From UBA2040 sp963977135 (GTDB taxonomy: Bacteria > Bacteroidota > Bacteroidia > Flavobacteriales_D > Crocinitomicaceae), in the NCBI GenBank assembly GCA_963977135.1, contig CAXBNN010000010.1:40919-104918 (forward strand): a stretch of 64,000 bases of DNA, written 5' to 3'. The notes beneath the pieces were generated by a model that worked only from the letters and a program-made list of their open reading frames with translations, made no database searches and had not been told where the DNA came from. The stretch's first letter is position 1, and every line of letters begins with the position of its first letter. Made by a program: the position numbers and the translations under genes. Below, piece after piece: positions 17,212 to 25,901 of this stretch.

Positions 17212-18144
17212 ATGAAATTAGACTTTAAAGCTATAAAAAATCAAGGGATTATTCAGAAAATTGGCATGTCGCTGCTTTTCTGTCTCTTCGTTTTTGTTTT
17301 TTTATTTCAGCTTTGGTCGTATGATTGGTCTTCAATTCAACATGTTAGGATAGAAAATTTCAATTTCCTTTTAGCTGCAATAATTTTTGTTGGAGCAAAT
17401 TGGTTTTTTGAATGGAAAAAATGGATAGATGGAATGAAGAGTATCCACAATTTCTCGGATGAGGTACTTCAAAAAGGTTTTTATGCAGGAATGCTATCTG
17501 GATTTTTAACACCGAGTGCTTTAGGTAATTTCATAGGGAGAATGACTGCCGTCAATAAAGAGTTAAAACCAAAAGTTGTAGCGAATACTTTAATGGGGAA
17601 TGGAGCTCAATTTCTTATTAGCCTCTTCTTCGGAACATTATCATTATTTCTACTCAATGATTTGCCAGAATTTGCCAATTTTTTATGGATAAAAGTCGTT
17701 GTAGCACTTATCGTTTTTTTAGGTTTGGTAATCTATTTTTTAATCGGTCATGTTGCCATATTAAAGAATTTTTCATCAAAATATCTACCTTCTTTCGTAT
17801 CAATATCCTTGAGACTTAGAGCTCGATTTTTAATTTGGAGTGCGATTCGATATTTGGTATTCTCATTTCAGTTTTACCTAGTTTTAAAAGCTTTCCAACC
17901 CGAATTGACTTTTGAAGTATGGTTTTGGGTTTGGCAATTGTATTTATGGACAACGCTGTCGCCCTCCTTGTTTTTAGGCAAATTGTTCATTCGTGAAACG
18001 ATGGCAATATTTGTTTTATCCTACGCTGGGGTAGATTTGCCAATTGCATTGCTAAGCTGTCTATTAATATGGCTTATAAATAACGCATTGCCGAGTTTTT
18101 ACGCATATTTCAAATGGAAAGCTCATGTCTTGGTTAAAGCTTGA
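17212..18144 (+). CDS. Flippase-like (LPG synthase TM-region family) membrane protein
   Basis: A 310-residue polytopic inner-membrane protein with about 7-8 hydrophobic segments. The pattern FYAGMLSGFLTPSALGNFIGRMTAV fits the lysylphosphatidylglycerol-synthase transmembrane region/UPF0104 group, many of which are flippase-like partners of glycosyltransferases. No soluble synthase domain is present. It overlaps the following glycosyltransferase gene by 20 bp, supporting joint action on a lipid-linked sugar. Function inferred only from family and neighbour. Confidence 0.65.
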   Translation: MKLDFKAIKNQGIIQKIGMSLLFCLFVFVFLFQLWSYDWSSIQHVRIENFNFLLAAIIFVGANWFFEWKKWIDGMKSIHNFSDEVLQKGFYAGMLSGFLTPSALGNFIGRMTAVNKELKPKVVANTLMGNGAQFLISLFFGTLSLFLLNDLPEFANFLWIKVVVALIVFLGLVIYFLIGHVAILKNFSSKYLPSFVSISLRLRARFLIWSAIRYLVFSFQFYLVLKAFQPELTFEVWFWVWQLYLWTTLSPSLFLGKLFIRETMAIFVLSYAGVDLPIALLSCLLIWLINNALPSFYAYFKWKAHVLVKA

Positions 18145-19237
18145 TGTGTTTCTTGCAATGGCGGCATATGGCCTCATTGTCGGACTTGTCCTTTTGGGGA
18201 AATGGAAAGCAAAACGCAAATCTGATTCTTTATTATCGGATGAGATAGTAAATAACTCCGATAAAATATCGGTGATTGTTCCCTTTAGAAATGAAGCCAA
18301 AAATCTACCTAACTTAATTCAATCCATTCAAAATTTACAAACATTTCCGCTGGAATTCATTTTTGTAAATGATCATTCTGAAGACGATTCAGAGAGTATT
18401 CTTGAAAAAACGAATTTAGATTTTACATTTCAATTGGTAAATCTAGTCAATGAAGAAGCCGGAAAAAAAGCTGCAATACGGAAAGGTGTTGAATTAGCTA
18501 AAGGTTCATTCATTTTGACTTGGGATGCAGATATTACTCCATTTCATAGCTATTTCTCAGAACTTGAAAAATACTCTTGGGCTAGTTTATCTATTCTACC
18601 GGTAGAAATGAGAGATTCAAAATGGGCATCTGGTTTCTTTGCTTGGGATTATCAACTTCAAACGCAAACGAGTTTGTCAATGGCAGGATGGGCGAGACCT
18701 ATTCTTGCCTCGGGCGCTAATCTACTTTTTGAAAAAGAAGCATTTATATATGCCGAAGAACATAGAACTGATGGATATTTGTCGAGCGGGGATGACCAAT
18801 TTCTCTTGTCGGCATTTCGTAAATCGGGGAAGTCTATTCAAAATTTAGTTTCTAAAGAGTTAACGGTTATAACGGGTTCACCGCTAACCATTACTGATGG
18901 TTTAAGTCAGAGAAGTCGATGGTTGGGAAAATCAAAGGCGGTAAAAGATAATTTGGCAAACCTTTTTGGAGTCTTTGTACTAGTGCTACAACTTTCCTAT
19001 TATGCTTTTGCTTTTCACCAATTGTGGATAGGGAATTTTGGAGCGACAATTGTGATGATTTTAATTAAAAGTGAGTTGGATGCTTTTATTTGCACGTATA
19101 AATTTCAAGAGCAGTTTAATACTTTTCAGGTTTTTGTGTATGAGTTGGTTTTTCCTGTTTATATATTCGTCTTGTTATTTAATAGTATTTTCAAAATCCA
19201 AACTTGGAAGGGGAGATCGTCAAAAAATGCTATTTGA
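18125..19237 (+). CDS. Membrane-bound GT2 glycosyltransferase
   Basis: A 370-residue enzyme with an N-terminal membrane helix (LDVFLAMAAYGLIVGLVLL), a GT2 catalytic domain from about 42 (ISVIVPFRNEAKNLPNLI; nucleotide-sugar DxD in TWDADI; acceptor-side GDDQFLL; QRSRWLGK) and two to three C-terminal helices. The arrangement resembles processive or lipid-modifying GT2 enzymes such as ceramide glucosyltransferase or hyaluronan-synthase relatives. Overlaps the upstream flippase-like gene by 20 bp. Donor and acceptor are unknown. Confidence 0.82.
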   Translation: MSWLKLDVFLAMAAYGLIVGLVLLGKWKAKRKSDSLLSDEIVNNSDKISVIVPFRNEAKNLPNLIQSIQNLQTFPLEFIFVNDHSEDDSESILEKTNLDFTFQLVNLVNEEAGKKAAIRKGVELAKGSFILTWDADITPFHSYFSELEKYSWASLSILPVEMRDSKWASGFFAWDYQLQTQTSLSMAGWARPILASGANLLFEKEAFIYAEEHRTDGYLSSGDDQFLLSAFRKSGKSIQNLVSKELTVITGSPLTITDGLSQRSRWLGKSKAVKDNLANLFGVFVLVLQLSYYAFAFHQLWIGNFGATIVMILIKSELDAFICTYKFQEQFNTFQVFVYELVFPVYIFVLLFNSIFKIQTWKGRSSKNAI

Positions 19238-19331
19238 ACTTTAGGAATTTCTGTAAAGTAGTTTTCGGAATTTGCAGTTTAGTATTTTTTATAATAATAC
19301 AACATATATTCTCTAACGGCTTAATTTTGGA

Positions 19332-19522
19332 GATGTTCGTAATTTTGGGAATTCCCAAATTCCCAAAATCGAAAATTTGCGAATTTGCAAATTGGTCAAT
19401 TGCCCAACAAAAGTCTTTATTTGAATTTAGATAACCTCAATCTCACTAAATTTAAGGATGTTCGTAAATTTGGGAATTCCCAAATTTCCAAATTGGACTA
19501 TCGCCCAACAAGATTTTATTTC
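19332..19522. repeat. Two imperfect direct repeats built on a GGGAATTCCC palindrome
   Basis: The first unit starts at 19332 and the second at 19457. Each begins GATGTTCGTAA, continues with TTTGGGAATTCCCAAAT (a near-perfect palindrome centred on GAATTC), and ends with AAATTGG..., (T/A)(T)GCCCAACAA and a T-rich tail with TTTATTT. The units fill most of the 340-bp gap between the glycosyltransferase and the DUF3127 gene. I cannot assign them to a known element. Confidence 0.6.
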
Positions 19523-19529
19523 ATAACAA

Positions 19530-19557
19530 AGCCTTCCTAAAATGAATTAGAAAGGCT
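19530..19557. terminator. Hairpin terminator shared by convergent genes
   Basis: AAGCCTT-c-CTAA and TTAG-a-AAGGCTT pair around a 6-nt loop, with T-rich flanks on both sides. It lies just beyond the DUF3127 stop (minus strand). Confidence 0.6.
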
Positions 19558-19577
19558 TCGTTTAAAGAACTGATTAC

Positions 19578-19958
19578 TTAGAATGGTAAATCATCATCTT
19601 CAGCATCATTGCTTAAGTTAGCAACTGTTGCTGTGTTTGATGGCATGTCAATCGGTGATGGACTTGCTGGTGCTGCTGCGCCCATTTTCTCCAAACGCCA
19701 AGCTTCCAATGTATTGAAATACTTCACTTCACCTTGTGGACTTGTCCATTCACGACCACGCAAGTTGAAAGAAACTTCAATTTGATCATTTACCTGAATT
19801 CCATCTGCTAAAGAACATTTGTCCTGTGTCAATTGGAAAGAAATATCTTGCGGATACATACTAGATGCATCTGTCAATACGAACTCTCTTTTTTTGAATT
19901 TGTCGCTGATTACTTCTTCATCTTTTACGACCTTAACGATTCCGCTAATTTTAAACAT
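19578..19958 (-). CDS. DUF3127 OB-fold-like protein with SSB-type acidic tail
   Basis: A 126-residue protein. The first about 90 residues (MFKISGIVKVVKDEEVISDKF, KREFVLTD, VSFNLRGREW, YFNTLEAWRLEKM) match DUF3127, which is predicted to be an OB-fold domain. After a Pro/Ala/Ser-rich linker the protein ends DAEDDDLPF, nearly the same C-terminal tip as the window's SSB (DDETDDLPF). A role in DNA or RNA metabolism, with docking on SSB-partner proteins, is inferred from this tail. It lies 11 bp after the flavin reductase gene on the same strand. Confidence 0.85.
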   Translation of the reverse strand: MFKISGIVKVVKDEEVISDKFKKREFVLTDASSMYPQDISFQLTQDKCSLADGIQVNDQIEVSFNLRGREWTSPQGEVKYFNTLEAWRLEKMGAAAPASPSPIDMPSNTATVANLSNDAEDDDLPF

Positions 19959-19969
19959 ATTTTATTTTA

Positions 19970-20872
19970 TTAATTGTTGAACGAGAGCAGACTCAACCAA
20001 GCCTCCTCAATTTTATTTTCTGCTATTAAATATTTAGCACGTTCATGAAGCGCTAGCTCCAATTCCGTTGCCTTGTCTTCTAAAGATACAAATAAATCAC
20101 TTAATTCTAGCAATTTATATTCGTTAACATCGGTTTCATTTGGCAATGTTTCTACACTTGCTAGAAGGCCTAATTCATTGCCAGTTAACACTGAGCTAGT
20201 TTTAATGTCAATTGGCAAATTATCAAAACCAATTCCGATAGTTGTTAAAGGTTTTGCAACTTCAAACATGGAGTGCTCATCTGCTCGGCAATACCAATTT
20301 CCGCCCATTCGAGCAACGAGATCAATTTTCTTTTGATCGATCATTCCTTTCTCGTCAAGTATTCTTTCGTCGATGTGAATTTTTGTCACTTCACAAATAA
20401 CTAAATTTCCAGCACCACCTTCAGTTCCCAATTCTTTTACCTCAATTACCTTACATTCAAATTGAACTGGTGATTCAGCAACACGTTTAGGTTTTACTGT
20501 TTCAGAATTCAATGGTGTAAAACCCGCTTTTACAAATTCATCAATTTCAGGTGCATAAGGCGAAGAGCTTAAGCTCATCTGTTGCGTCATGTCATAATTG
20601 ACAATGTTTATTACAACTTCGGGAACTTTCTTTACATTGTTATATGTGTCCTTGTTTGTATTCGTGCGACCACTTCTTGCAGGTGAAAAAATCAATATTG
20701 GCGGATTTGCACTGAAAACATTGAAAAAGCTAAACGGCGATAAGTTGTTATTCCCATTTTCATCTATTGTTGAAGCGAAACAAATTGGTCGAGGTCCCAC
20801 TGCGCCGAGTAAATACTGGTGCAATTGTGGAATCGGCAATGATTTTGGATCGATGGAAAGCATTTTTTTCAT
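19970..20872 (-). CDS. Flavin reductase family protein (FMN-binding split barrel)
   Basis: About 300 residues; the N-terminal half (LPIPQLHQYLLGAVGPRPICFASTIDENGNNNLSPFSFFNVFS, about 11-53) is the flavin-binding split barrel of the DIM6/NtaB family, followed by the typical AGNLVICEVTKIHIDERIL segment. Such proteins reduce flavin with NAD(P)H or bind FMN; the physiological partner here is unknown. The frame extends to 20881 (MHFMKKML), but MKKMLSIDPKSLPIPQ from 20872 looks the more natural start. It probably shares a transcript with the DUF3127 gene. Confidence 0.85.
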   Translation of the reverse strand: MKKMLSIDPKSLPIPQLHQYLLGAVGPRPICFASTIDENGNNNLSPFSFFNVFSANPPILIFSPARSGRTNTNKDTYNNVKKVPEVVINIVNYDMTQQMSLSSSPYAPEIDEFVKAGFTPLNSETVKPKRVAESPVQFECKVIEVKELGTEGGAGNLVICEVTKIHIDERILDEKGMIDQKKIDLVARMGGNWYCRADEHSMFEVAKPLTTIGIGFDNLPIDIKTSSVLTGNELGLLASVETLPNETDVNEYKLLELSDLFVSLEDKATELELALHERAKYLIAENKIEEAWLSLLSFNN

Positions 20873-21027
20873 GAAATGCAAAGGTATAGGAATTATACTT
20901 TTTGATGGCTGATTTATGATTTGATTTGTGCGAAGTTTTGCACAAGTTTTGAATAATTAGCGAAATGATAATGGTAAAATTGAGTAATAATTTTTCTTAA
21001 AAAGACGAGAATAATAAAAAAACAAAT

Positions 21028-21035
21028 TATCTTTG
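21028..21035 (+). promoter_or_regulatory. -7 box (TATCTTTG) of the tRNA-Leu gene
   Basis: Perfect TAnnTTTG 47 bp before the tRNA. No clear TTG box was seen at -33. Confidence 0.5.
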
Positions 21036-21082
21036 CACTCCCAATTGGGATAGAGAACTAAACGAAGTTCTTGAAAAAAAAT

Positions 21083-21164
21083 GCGGATGTGGTGGAATTG
21101 GTAGACACGCTAGACTTAGGATCTAGTGCCGCGAGGTGTGAGAGTTCGAGTCTCTCCATCCGTA
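21083..21164 (+). tRNA. tRNA-Leu (anticodon UAG)
   Basis: An 82-nt cloverleaf: acceptor GCGGATG pairs with CATCCGT (first pair G-T), the D-arm has TGGTAGACACGC, the anticodon stem CTAGA/TCTAG encloses loop CTTAGGA with anticodon TAG at 21117-21119, a class II long variable arm follows (TGCCGCGAGGTGT region), and the T-arm reads GAGAGTTCGAGTCTCTC. CCA is not encoded. Confidence 0.95.
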
Positions 21165-21174
21165 CTTAAGTTAT

Positions 21175-21208
21175 AAAAATGGTATGAGTGTCCCTTATAC
21201 CATTTTTT
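21175..21208 (+). terminator. Terminator after tRNA-Leu
   Basis: AAAAATGGTAT and ATACCATTTTT pair across an 11-nt loop and end in a T-run. It separates the tRNA from trigger factor 30 bp downstream. Confidence 0.7.
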
Positions 21209-21238
21209 GTTGGTAAGAATTCGTAAAAACAAATTAAG

Positions 21239-22588
21239 ATGAACGTTACACGTCAAGACATTGATGCGCTAAACGCAAAGTTAAAAGTGGTTGTTACTCC
21301 TGAAGATTACAAAAAGAAGGTTGACAACTCATTAGAAAAGTACAGAAAAACAGCTAAGATTCCAGGATTTCGTCCAGGACATGTGCCAGTTGGTTTGATT
21401 CAAAAACAATATGGTAAATCTGTATTGGCTGAAGAATTGAACAAAATTGTAAATGATGCTTTGTACAACTTCATCTCTGAAAACAAATTGGATGTTCTTG
21501 GAAACCCTATACCAAACGAAGAAGAAGAGGTAAAAGGTGATTTCGAAAAGCCTGATACTTTTGAATTTACGTACGATGTTGGTTTTGCGCCTACTGTAAA
21601 AGTTGATCTTTCTGCAAAAAGTAAATTTGACTATGTGAAAATCAAAGTTGACAAAAACTTGGTGAACAAACAAATCGATGATTTACGTCGTCGTTATGGT
21701 AAAATGTCAAGTGCTGATGCGGTAACTGAAAAAGATTTGATTCTTGGTCAGTTTGTTGAATTGAACGAAGACGGAAGCATCAAAGAAGCTGGAATTTTAC
21801 ATTCGTCTACAGTTTCAACTGAATTTGTTGAAGATGCAGCTACGAAAAAAGAATTAATCGGAAAGAAAGTTGGTGACAAGTTGGTTATCGATCCGCGCAA
21901 AGTTTCTCGTGGAGGAAAAGATACTGCTTCCATGTTGGGAATTTCTGAAGATCAATTGGTTGAAGTTGGTGAAAAATTCCAATTGACAGTTACAGAAATC
22001 AAACGCATGGAAATGGCGGAATTGAACCAAGAATTCTTCGACAAATTGTACGGAGAAGGAGCAATTTCTTCTGAAGAAGATATGCGTCAGAAAATTTCTT
22101 CTGATTTAGAGAATATGTTCATCGCGGATTCAGATCGTTTGTTGACTAAATCAGTTTACGATGAGTTGATTGAAAACACAAAAATCGATTTACCTGACGA
22201 TTTCATGAAACGTTGGATTCGTTTGTCAAATGAGAAACCAATCACGCCAGAAGAAGTTGAAGAACACTACCCAAGCTACGCGAAGAACTTGAAATGGCAG
22301 TTGATTCAAACGAATATCTTCAAAGCAAACGACATTAAATTGGACAATGCTGAAGTTATTGAATTCACAAAAGCTTTATTGGTTCAAAACTACGCACAAT
22401 ACGGAATGCCAGCTCCAGAAGACAAAGAGTTGACAGATGCTGCAATGGGTGTTTTGAAAAACAAAGAAGAAGCAAATCGCGTTTTCGACATGATGTCAGA
22501 ACAAAAATTGACAAACTTCTTCAAAAACACCGTGAAATTAAAAGAGAAAGAAGTTTCTTACGACGAGTTTGTGAAATTAGCGAACTAA
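21239..22588 (+). CDS. tig: Trigger factor
   Basis: Ribosome-associated chaperone. The N-terminal ribosome-binding domain has the signature GFRPGHVPVGLI, a variant of the GFRxGxxP ribosome-docking loop (about 43-54). The middle region (about 155-240) corresponds to the FKBP-type domain but is weakly conserved, as I would expect for Bacteroidota, and the C-terminal helical arms follow. The 449-residue length is normal. No clpP/clpX follows, unlike in many other phyla. A terminator at 22609 ends the transcript. Confidence 0.93.
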   Translation: MNVTRQDIDALNAKLKVVVTPEDYKKKVDNSLEKYRKTAKIPGFRPGHVPVGLIQKQYGKSVLAEELNKIVNDALYNFISENKLDVLGNPIPNEEEEVKGDFEKPDTFEFTYDVGFAPTVKVDLSAKSKFDYVKIKVDKNLVNKQIDDLRRRYGKMSSADAVTEKDLILGQFVELNEDGSIKEAGILHSSTVSTEFVEDAATKKELIGKKVGDKLVIDPRKVSRGGKDTASMLGISEDQLVEVGEKFQLTVTEIKRMEMAELNQEFFDKLYGEGAISSEEDMRQKISSDLENMFIADSDRLLTKSVYDELIENTKIDLPDDFMKRWIRLSNEKPITPEEVEEHYPSYAKNLKWQLIQTNIFKANDIKLDNAEVIEFTKALLVQNYAQYGMPAPEDKELTDAAMGVLKNKEEANRVFDMMSEQKLTNFFKNTVKLKEKEVSYDEFVKLAN

Positions 22589-22608
22589 GAGATACTATAT
22601 TTGAAATG

Positions 22609-22639
22609 AAAAGGTTGGGCTAGAGTCCAACCTTTTTTT
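22609..22639 (+). terminator. Terminator after tig
   Basis: AAAAGGTTGG and CCAACCTTTT pair across an 8-nt loop and run into seven T. Confidence 0.8.
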
Positions 22640-22836
22640 GTGCTATTTCGTTTCGAATGCGATGCATTAATATTCCATTTTTGTTTAACTTTAGTTTAAT
22701 TAAACCGAATCAACATTGCGAAAATAAGTGCTTAAAGACGGTTATTATCGTATAAAACGTTTTGTACATACTTAAAGGAATGAATACATAGGTTGATTAG
22801 CTAATAATTCTGCACAAGTAGAAAGACTAAAAATCA

Positions 22837-23223
22837 ATGCAAACATTTATACATTATTTTTTACATTTTGGATTTCCCTTTTTCATAGCCATTCTATTTT
22901 TTAGAAAAGATTGGAAAAAAGTCTATTTAATTCTAGTTGCAACTATGTTGGTGGATATAGACCATTTATTTGCCAATCCAATTTTTCAAGCTAATAGGTG
23001 CAGTATTAACTTTCATTTTTTACATACATATTATGCTATGATAGTGTATGTTATCCTTCTCTTTTTCCGAAAACCATTTAATATAATAGGAATTGGATTA
23101 CTATTTCATATGTTAACTGACATTATTGACTGTCTAATAATGTATTCAGCTTGCGAAGAGTGTTTTACTGCTTCACCTGCAATTGATTTGCTAAAAGAAG
23201 CGTCGAAAATAGTTGGCTTGTAA
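22837..23223 (+). CDS. DUF6122 family membrane protein
   Basis: A 128-residue protein with about four hydrophobic segments. The conserved stretch ATMLVDIDHLFANPIFQANRCSINFHFLHTYYA (about 36-68) and IIGIGLLFHMLTDIIDC match the DUF6122 family as I recall it in Bacteroidota. The DxDH and HxxTD residues resemble the metal-binding pattern of YdjM-like membrane hydrolases, so a membrane metal-dependent hydrolase is possible but unproven. It stands alone between the trigger factor terminator and the lipid island. Confidence 0.7.
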   Translation: MQTFIHYFLHFGFPFFIAILFFRKDWKKVYLILVATMLVDIDHLFANPIFQANRCSINFHFLHTYYAMIVYVILLFFRKPFNIIGIGLLFHMLTDIIDCLIMYSACEECFTASPAIDLLKEASKIVGL

Positions 23224-23432
23224 TATTGTTGAGAAAAGGCGAAGCTGAATGATCATATTGCAAAATTGAAAGAAAGACAGTGCACTAAAATGATTCAAAG
23301 AATAAGTAAAATGGCTTATTTAACCAATGCTGCCCCTTTTTCAAACATCATTTAAACATCCCCGAAGCACCAATTTTTAACAATGCCAACAATATTCAAT
23401 CACACTCCACCGTTCTCACGCCAAATCGATAG

Positions 23433-23710
23433 CGACTGACAAAAATTCTACTTCATCTAAAAACCAAAAACAAATGAAAAAAGTAGTTTTAGTCGTTTCG
23501 GTAGTTCTTCTATCGATGAATTCTTTTACCCAGGAGACTTCAGAAAATTCCAATAAACCCATAAAAGCAGGTTTCGCTTTTGGCTTGAATTATTCAAACA
23601 TATCGACAGATAATAGTTTGCCAAGTGGGACAGAGGTGAAAAATGAGGTTGGTTTTCGATAGGGTATTTTAGCAGAGTTTAAGCTTTCCAAAATACTTTT
23701 TCTATCGCCA
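23433..23710. repeat. 278-bp direct repeat, left copy
   Basis: Aligns without gaps to 27561-27838 (roughly 90% identity by eye). It starts with CGACTGACAAAAATTCTAC before the gene start and ends exactly at CTATCGCCA, beyond which similarity stops. Both copies contain the 5' part of the same outer-membrane beta-barrel gene and flank the desaturase/CarF island. Confidence 0.9.
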
Positions 23711-23724
23711 TCCATTAAGAATTA
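23474..23724 (+). pseudogene. Truncated outer-membrane beta-barrel protein gene (left copy)
   Basis: Begins MKKVVLVVSVVLLSMNSFTQ, an intact signal peptide, and continues for 62 codons to a TAG at 23660-23662, where the right copy has TTG (Leu). Translation in the same frame beyond the stop continues to match the right copy (GILAEFKLSKILFLSP) until 23710 and then diverges to a stop at 23722. The gene therefore lacks its last two thirds and is not functional. Its homologue is the feature at 27602-28225. Confidence 0.85.
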
Positions 23725-23755
23725 ATCGAAAAAGCATGAACCTTTCCAAGAAGAC

Positions 23756-24814
23756 CTAGTTTGACTGTCCTCTTTCTTTTAAAAGTTTTAAATGCGAGAT
23801 TAGCCCACCACCATAAGTTGTTTGACTTGGAACGATATTGTTTTCTAAAAGCCTGGCATATAGGATCTTGTTTAATCTTGGGTAATAGAAATGATTGATA
23901 TGTGGAAACAAATGATGTGCGACATGACAATTTACACCTCCAAAAATAAAGTTAGCCACCGGACTGAAAGGGTAAAAATCATTGGAACTTTTGATCTGAT
24001 TCATAAACCAGGATGTTTCAATGAGACCCTCTGTTTTTACAGTAGGATAAGCCGATCCAGATACATGGTGTGTAATAAAAAAAGTGTAAAGGGTATATAA
24101 GGACTGGAACAAATGCATGGCAACAAATGCAAAGATTACCAAATAGGCAGACTGTTGGGAAAAATAGATAGGCACCACCAATAGATAGCTAAAGTAAAAG
24201 GCCTTGACTAAAATAAATTTGAGATAATATTTAATTAACCCTTTTTTCTTTTTTGGAGCAAACTTATGGACGACAATAAAATCTTTAATCAATACCCAAT
24301 AAATAGAATACATCATATAGGCGAAACTGGCATAAATATGTTGGTATTTATGGTACGCTTTATTTTCACTGGTTGGCAGCACTCGGATGAGTCCTGTAAT
24401 CGATAAATCAGTGTCAAAATTCTCAACATTCGGAGCGAAATGATGTGAATTGATGTGTCTTTTTTTCCAAGCCTCAGGATGAGCTCCAACTAATGTGTAA
24501 ATTATCTCAAAGAATAGGTTATCCCAAAATGGTTTCTTTATAATTGAATGGTGGCTCAGGTCATGTGCAAAATTGAAACAGAGCAATACAGCCAGAAAAC
24601 CAAAAAGCATGAAATTTAGAACAAACAAAACAGGATTCGTGATAACAAAAATGAGCGAGTAACTCGTTATCGCCAGGCCGCAATAAAACAAAGCTTTGAA
24701 CAAGAAGTATCCATTCGCTTTTTTCTTATTCATAATCAACTTATCGCTTATTTCCCTGTATATCGATTCGTATAATATTTGATCAGCCTCAACTTTTAGA
24801 TGTTTAGCTTTCAT
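23756..24814 (-). CDS. Membrane fatty-acid (acyl-CoA/acyl-lipid) desaturase
   Basis: A di-iron integral membrane desaturase. Three His boxes are visible: HDLSHH (about 84-89), HINSHH (about 120-125) and HVAHH (about 305), between hydrophobic segments. The third box followed by LFPHINHFYYPRLNKI matches the linoleoyl-CoA/delta-6 type family. Products and regiospecificity cannot be read from the sequence. I take the ATG at 24814; an upstream in-frame TTG lies at 24820. It overlaps the upstream desaturase gene by 11 bp, so both are probably cotranscribed. Confidence 0.88.
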   Translation of the reverse strand: MKAKHLKVEADQILYESIYREISDKLIMNKKKANGYFLFKALFYCGLAITSYSLIFVITNPVLFVLNFMLFGFLAVLLCFNFAHDLSHHSIIKKPFWDNLFFEIIYTLVGAHPEAWKKRHINSHHFAPNVENFDTDLSITGLIRVLPTSENKAYHKYQHIYASFAYMMYSIYWVLIKDFIVVHKFAPKKKKGLIKYYLKFILVKAFYFSYLLVVPIYFSQQSAYLVIFAFVAMHLFQSLYTLYTFFITHHVSGSAYPTVKTEGLIETSWFMNQIKSSNDFYPFSPVANFIFGGVNCHVAHHLFPHINHFYYPRLNKILYARLLENNIVPSQTTYGGGLISHLKLLKERGQSN

Positions 24815-25901
24815 ATTCAAGAGGTTCTATTGATTTATGATGCCCCATTTTATAAAGGAATCTATAATATGCTTTTAGTGCCTCTGAGTAAGACATATTC
24901 ATATAAGTTACTCCATGTTCCTTTGCTGTTTCAACAAATAAAGGGAGGATTTTAAGATAGTGAACGTGACTAATATTGGGCAAAAGATGATGCAAGGCGT
25001 GTGCATTAAATCCTCCTAAAGTCCAATTTAAAAAAGGACTTTTGGCATGGTAGTCGACAGAGGTGCACATTTGTAAAGTTGCCCAGCTCATTGGCAGTTT
25101 GCCATCTTTATCGGGTTCTGGATGTTGAACATAATCAGATAGATGTGAAACCCCTAATACGCTTGTGAAAATAATAGAAACCATAAAGTGATTGAGTACA
25201 AAAGCCAGTAATACATTTCCGACACCAAATGGGAGAAAATATATTGGCATAATAACCATATAGCCCACATAAATCAGCTTAAAAACGATCAGCTTAACCA
25301 CTTCTATTCTAGGCATATTGATACGGATTGTTCTACTCGATTTACGGAATAGCATTAAAAATTCACGGATAAAAAACCAATTGATCGAGTACAGAAGACT
25401 TAGTATTGGTGCATATAAATATTGATATTTGTGATAGGATTTAAGGGGCTGATTAGAAGTCATTCTGAGTAAAGGGTTGTTCAAAACATCAATATCGCTT
25501 CCTTCAACATTCGTATATAGATGGTGAGATTCAGTATGATTTTTGCCCCAAACATATGCGTTATTTCCCTGAAGATTAAAGCTAATCGAAAAGAGCATTT
25601 TATTCCAAAATTTACTTTTTACGGCAACTCCATGTGACGCGTCATGAGAAATATTAAAGGCAGTTAAAAGTATTGAAAGCCCCATCAACAAATAAAAGAG
25701 ATAAAAACTAAAGACGGTTGTGCTCGTAATCATCAAATAATAAAACAAGATGTCCAACCCGAAATACAAAATGATCTTGGTTATCATAATTCGATTCCCT
25801 GTTTTCTGAATATTATTCGTAGAAAAATACTGTTCGATCTTTTGATTTAAATCTTTATAAAAAGAAGACCCCTCGTCTTTTGTAAACTTCAGTTTATTCA
25901 T
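24804..25901 (-). CDS. Membrane fatty-acid desaturase, second copy
   Basis: About 365 residues and a distant paralogue of the neighbouring desaturase. His boxes HDASHG, HTESHH and HALHHLLPNISHVHY are present between membrane segments. The first box has Gly in place of the final His, which is common in delta-6-type enzymes. The frame is open to 25946, but the ATG at 25901 (MNKLKFTKDEGSSFYKDL) fits the family start and overlaps the CarF-like gene by only 8 bp; I choose it. Together with the CarF homologue it suggests a lipid tail-remodelling operon. Confidence 0.88.
   Translation of the reverse strand: MNKLKFTKDEGSSFYKDLNQKIEQYFSTNNIQKTGNRIMITKIILYFGLDILFYYLMITSTTVFSFYLFYLLMGLSILLTAFNISHDASHGVAVKSKFWNKMLFSISFNLQGNNAYVWGKNHTESHHLYTNVEGSDIDVLNNPLLRMTSNQPLKSYHKYQYLYAPILSLLYSINWFFIREFLMLFRKSSRTIRINMPRIEVVKLIVFKLIYVGYMVIMPIYFLPFGVGNVLLAFVLNHFMVSIIFTSVLGVSHLSDYVQHPEPDKDGKLPMSWATLQMCTSVDYHAKSPFLNWTLGGFNAHALHHLLPNISHVHYLKILPLFVETAKEHGVTYMNMSYSEALKAYYRFLYKMGHHKSIEPLEYES

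Noticed and set aside
23224..23473. Insertion sequence ends flanking the lipid island
   Set aside because: No transposase, terminal inverted repeats or target-site duplication found; the flanks are explained by the direct repeat of the beta-barrel gene start.
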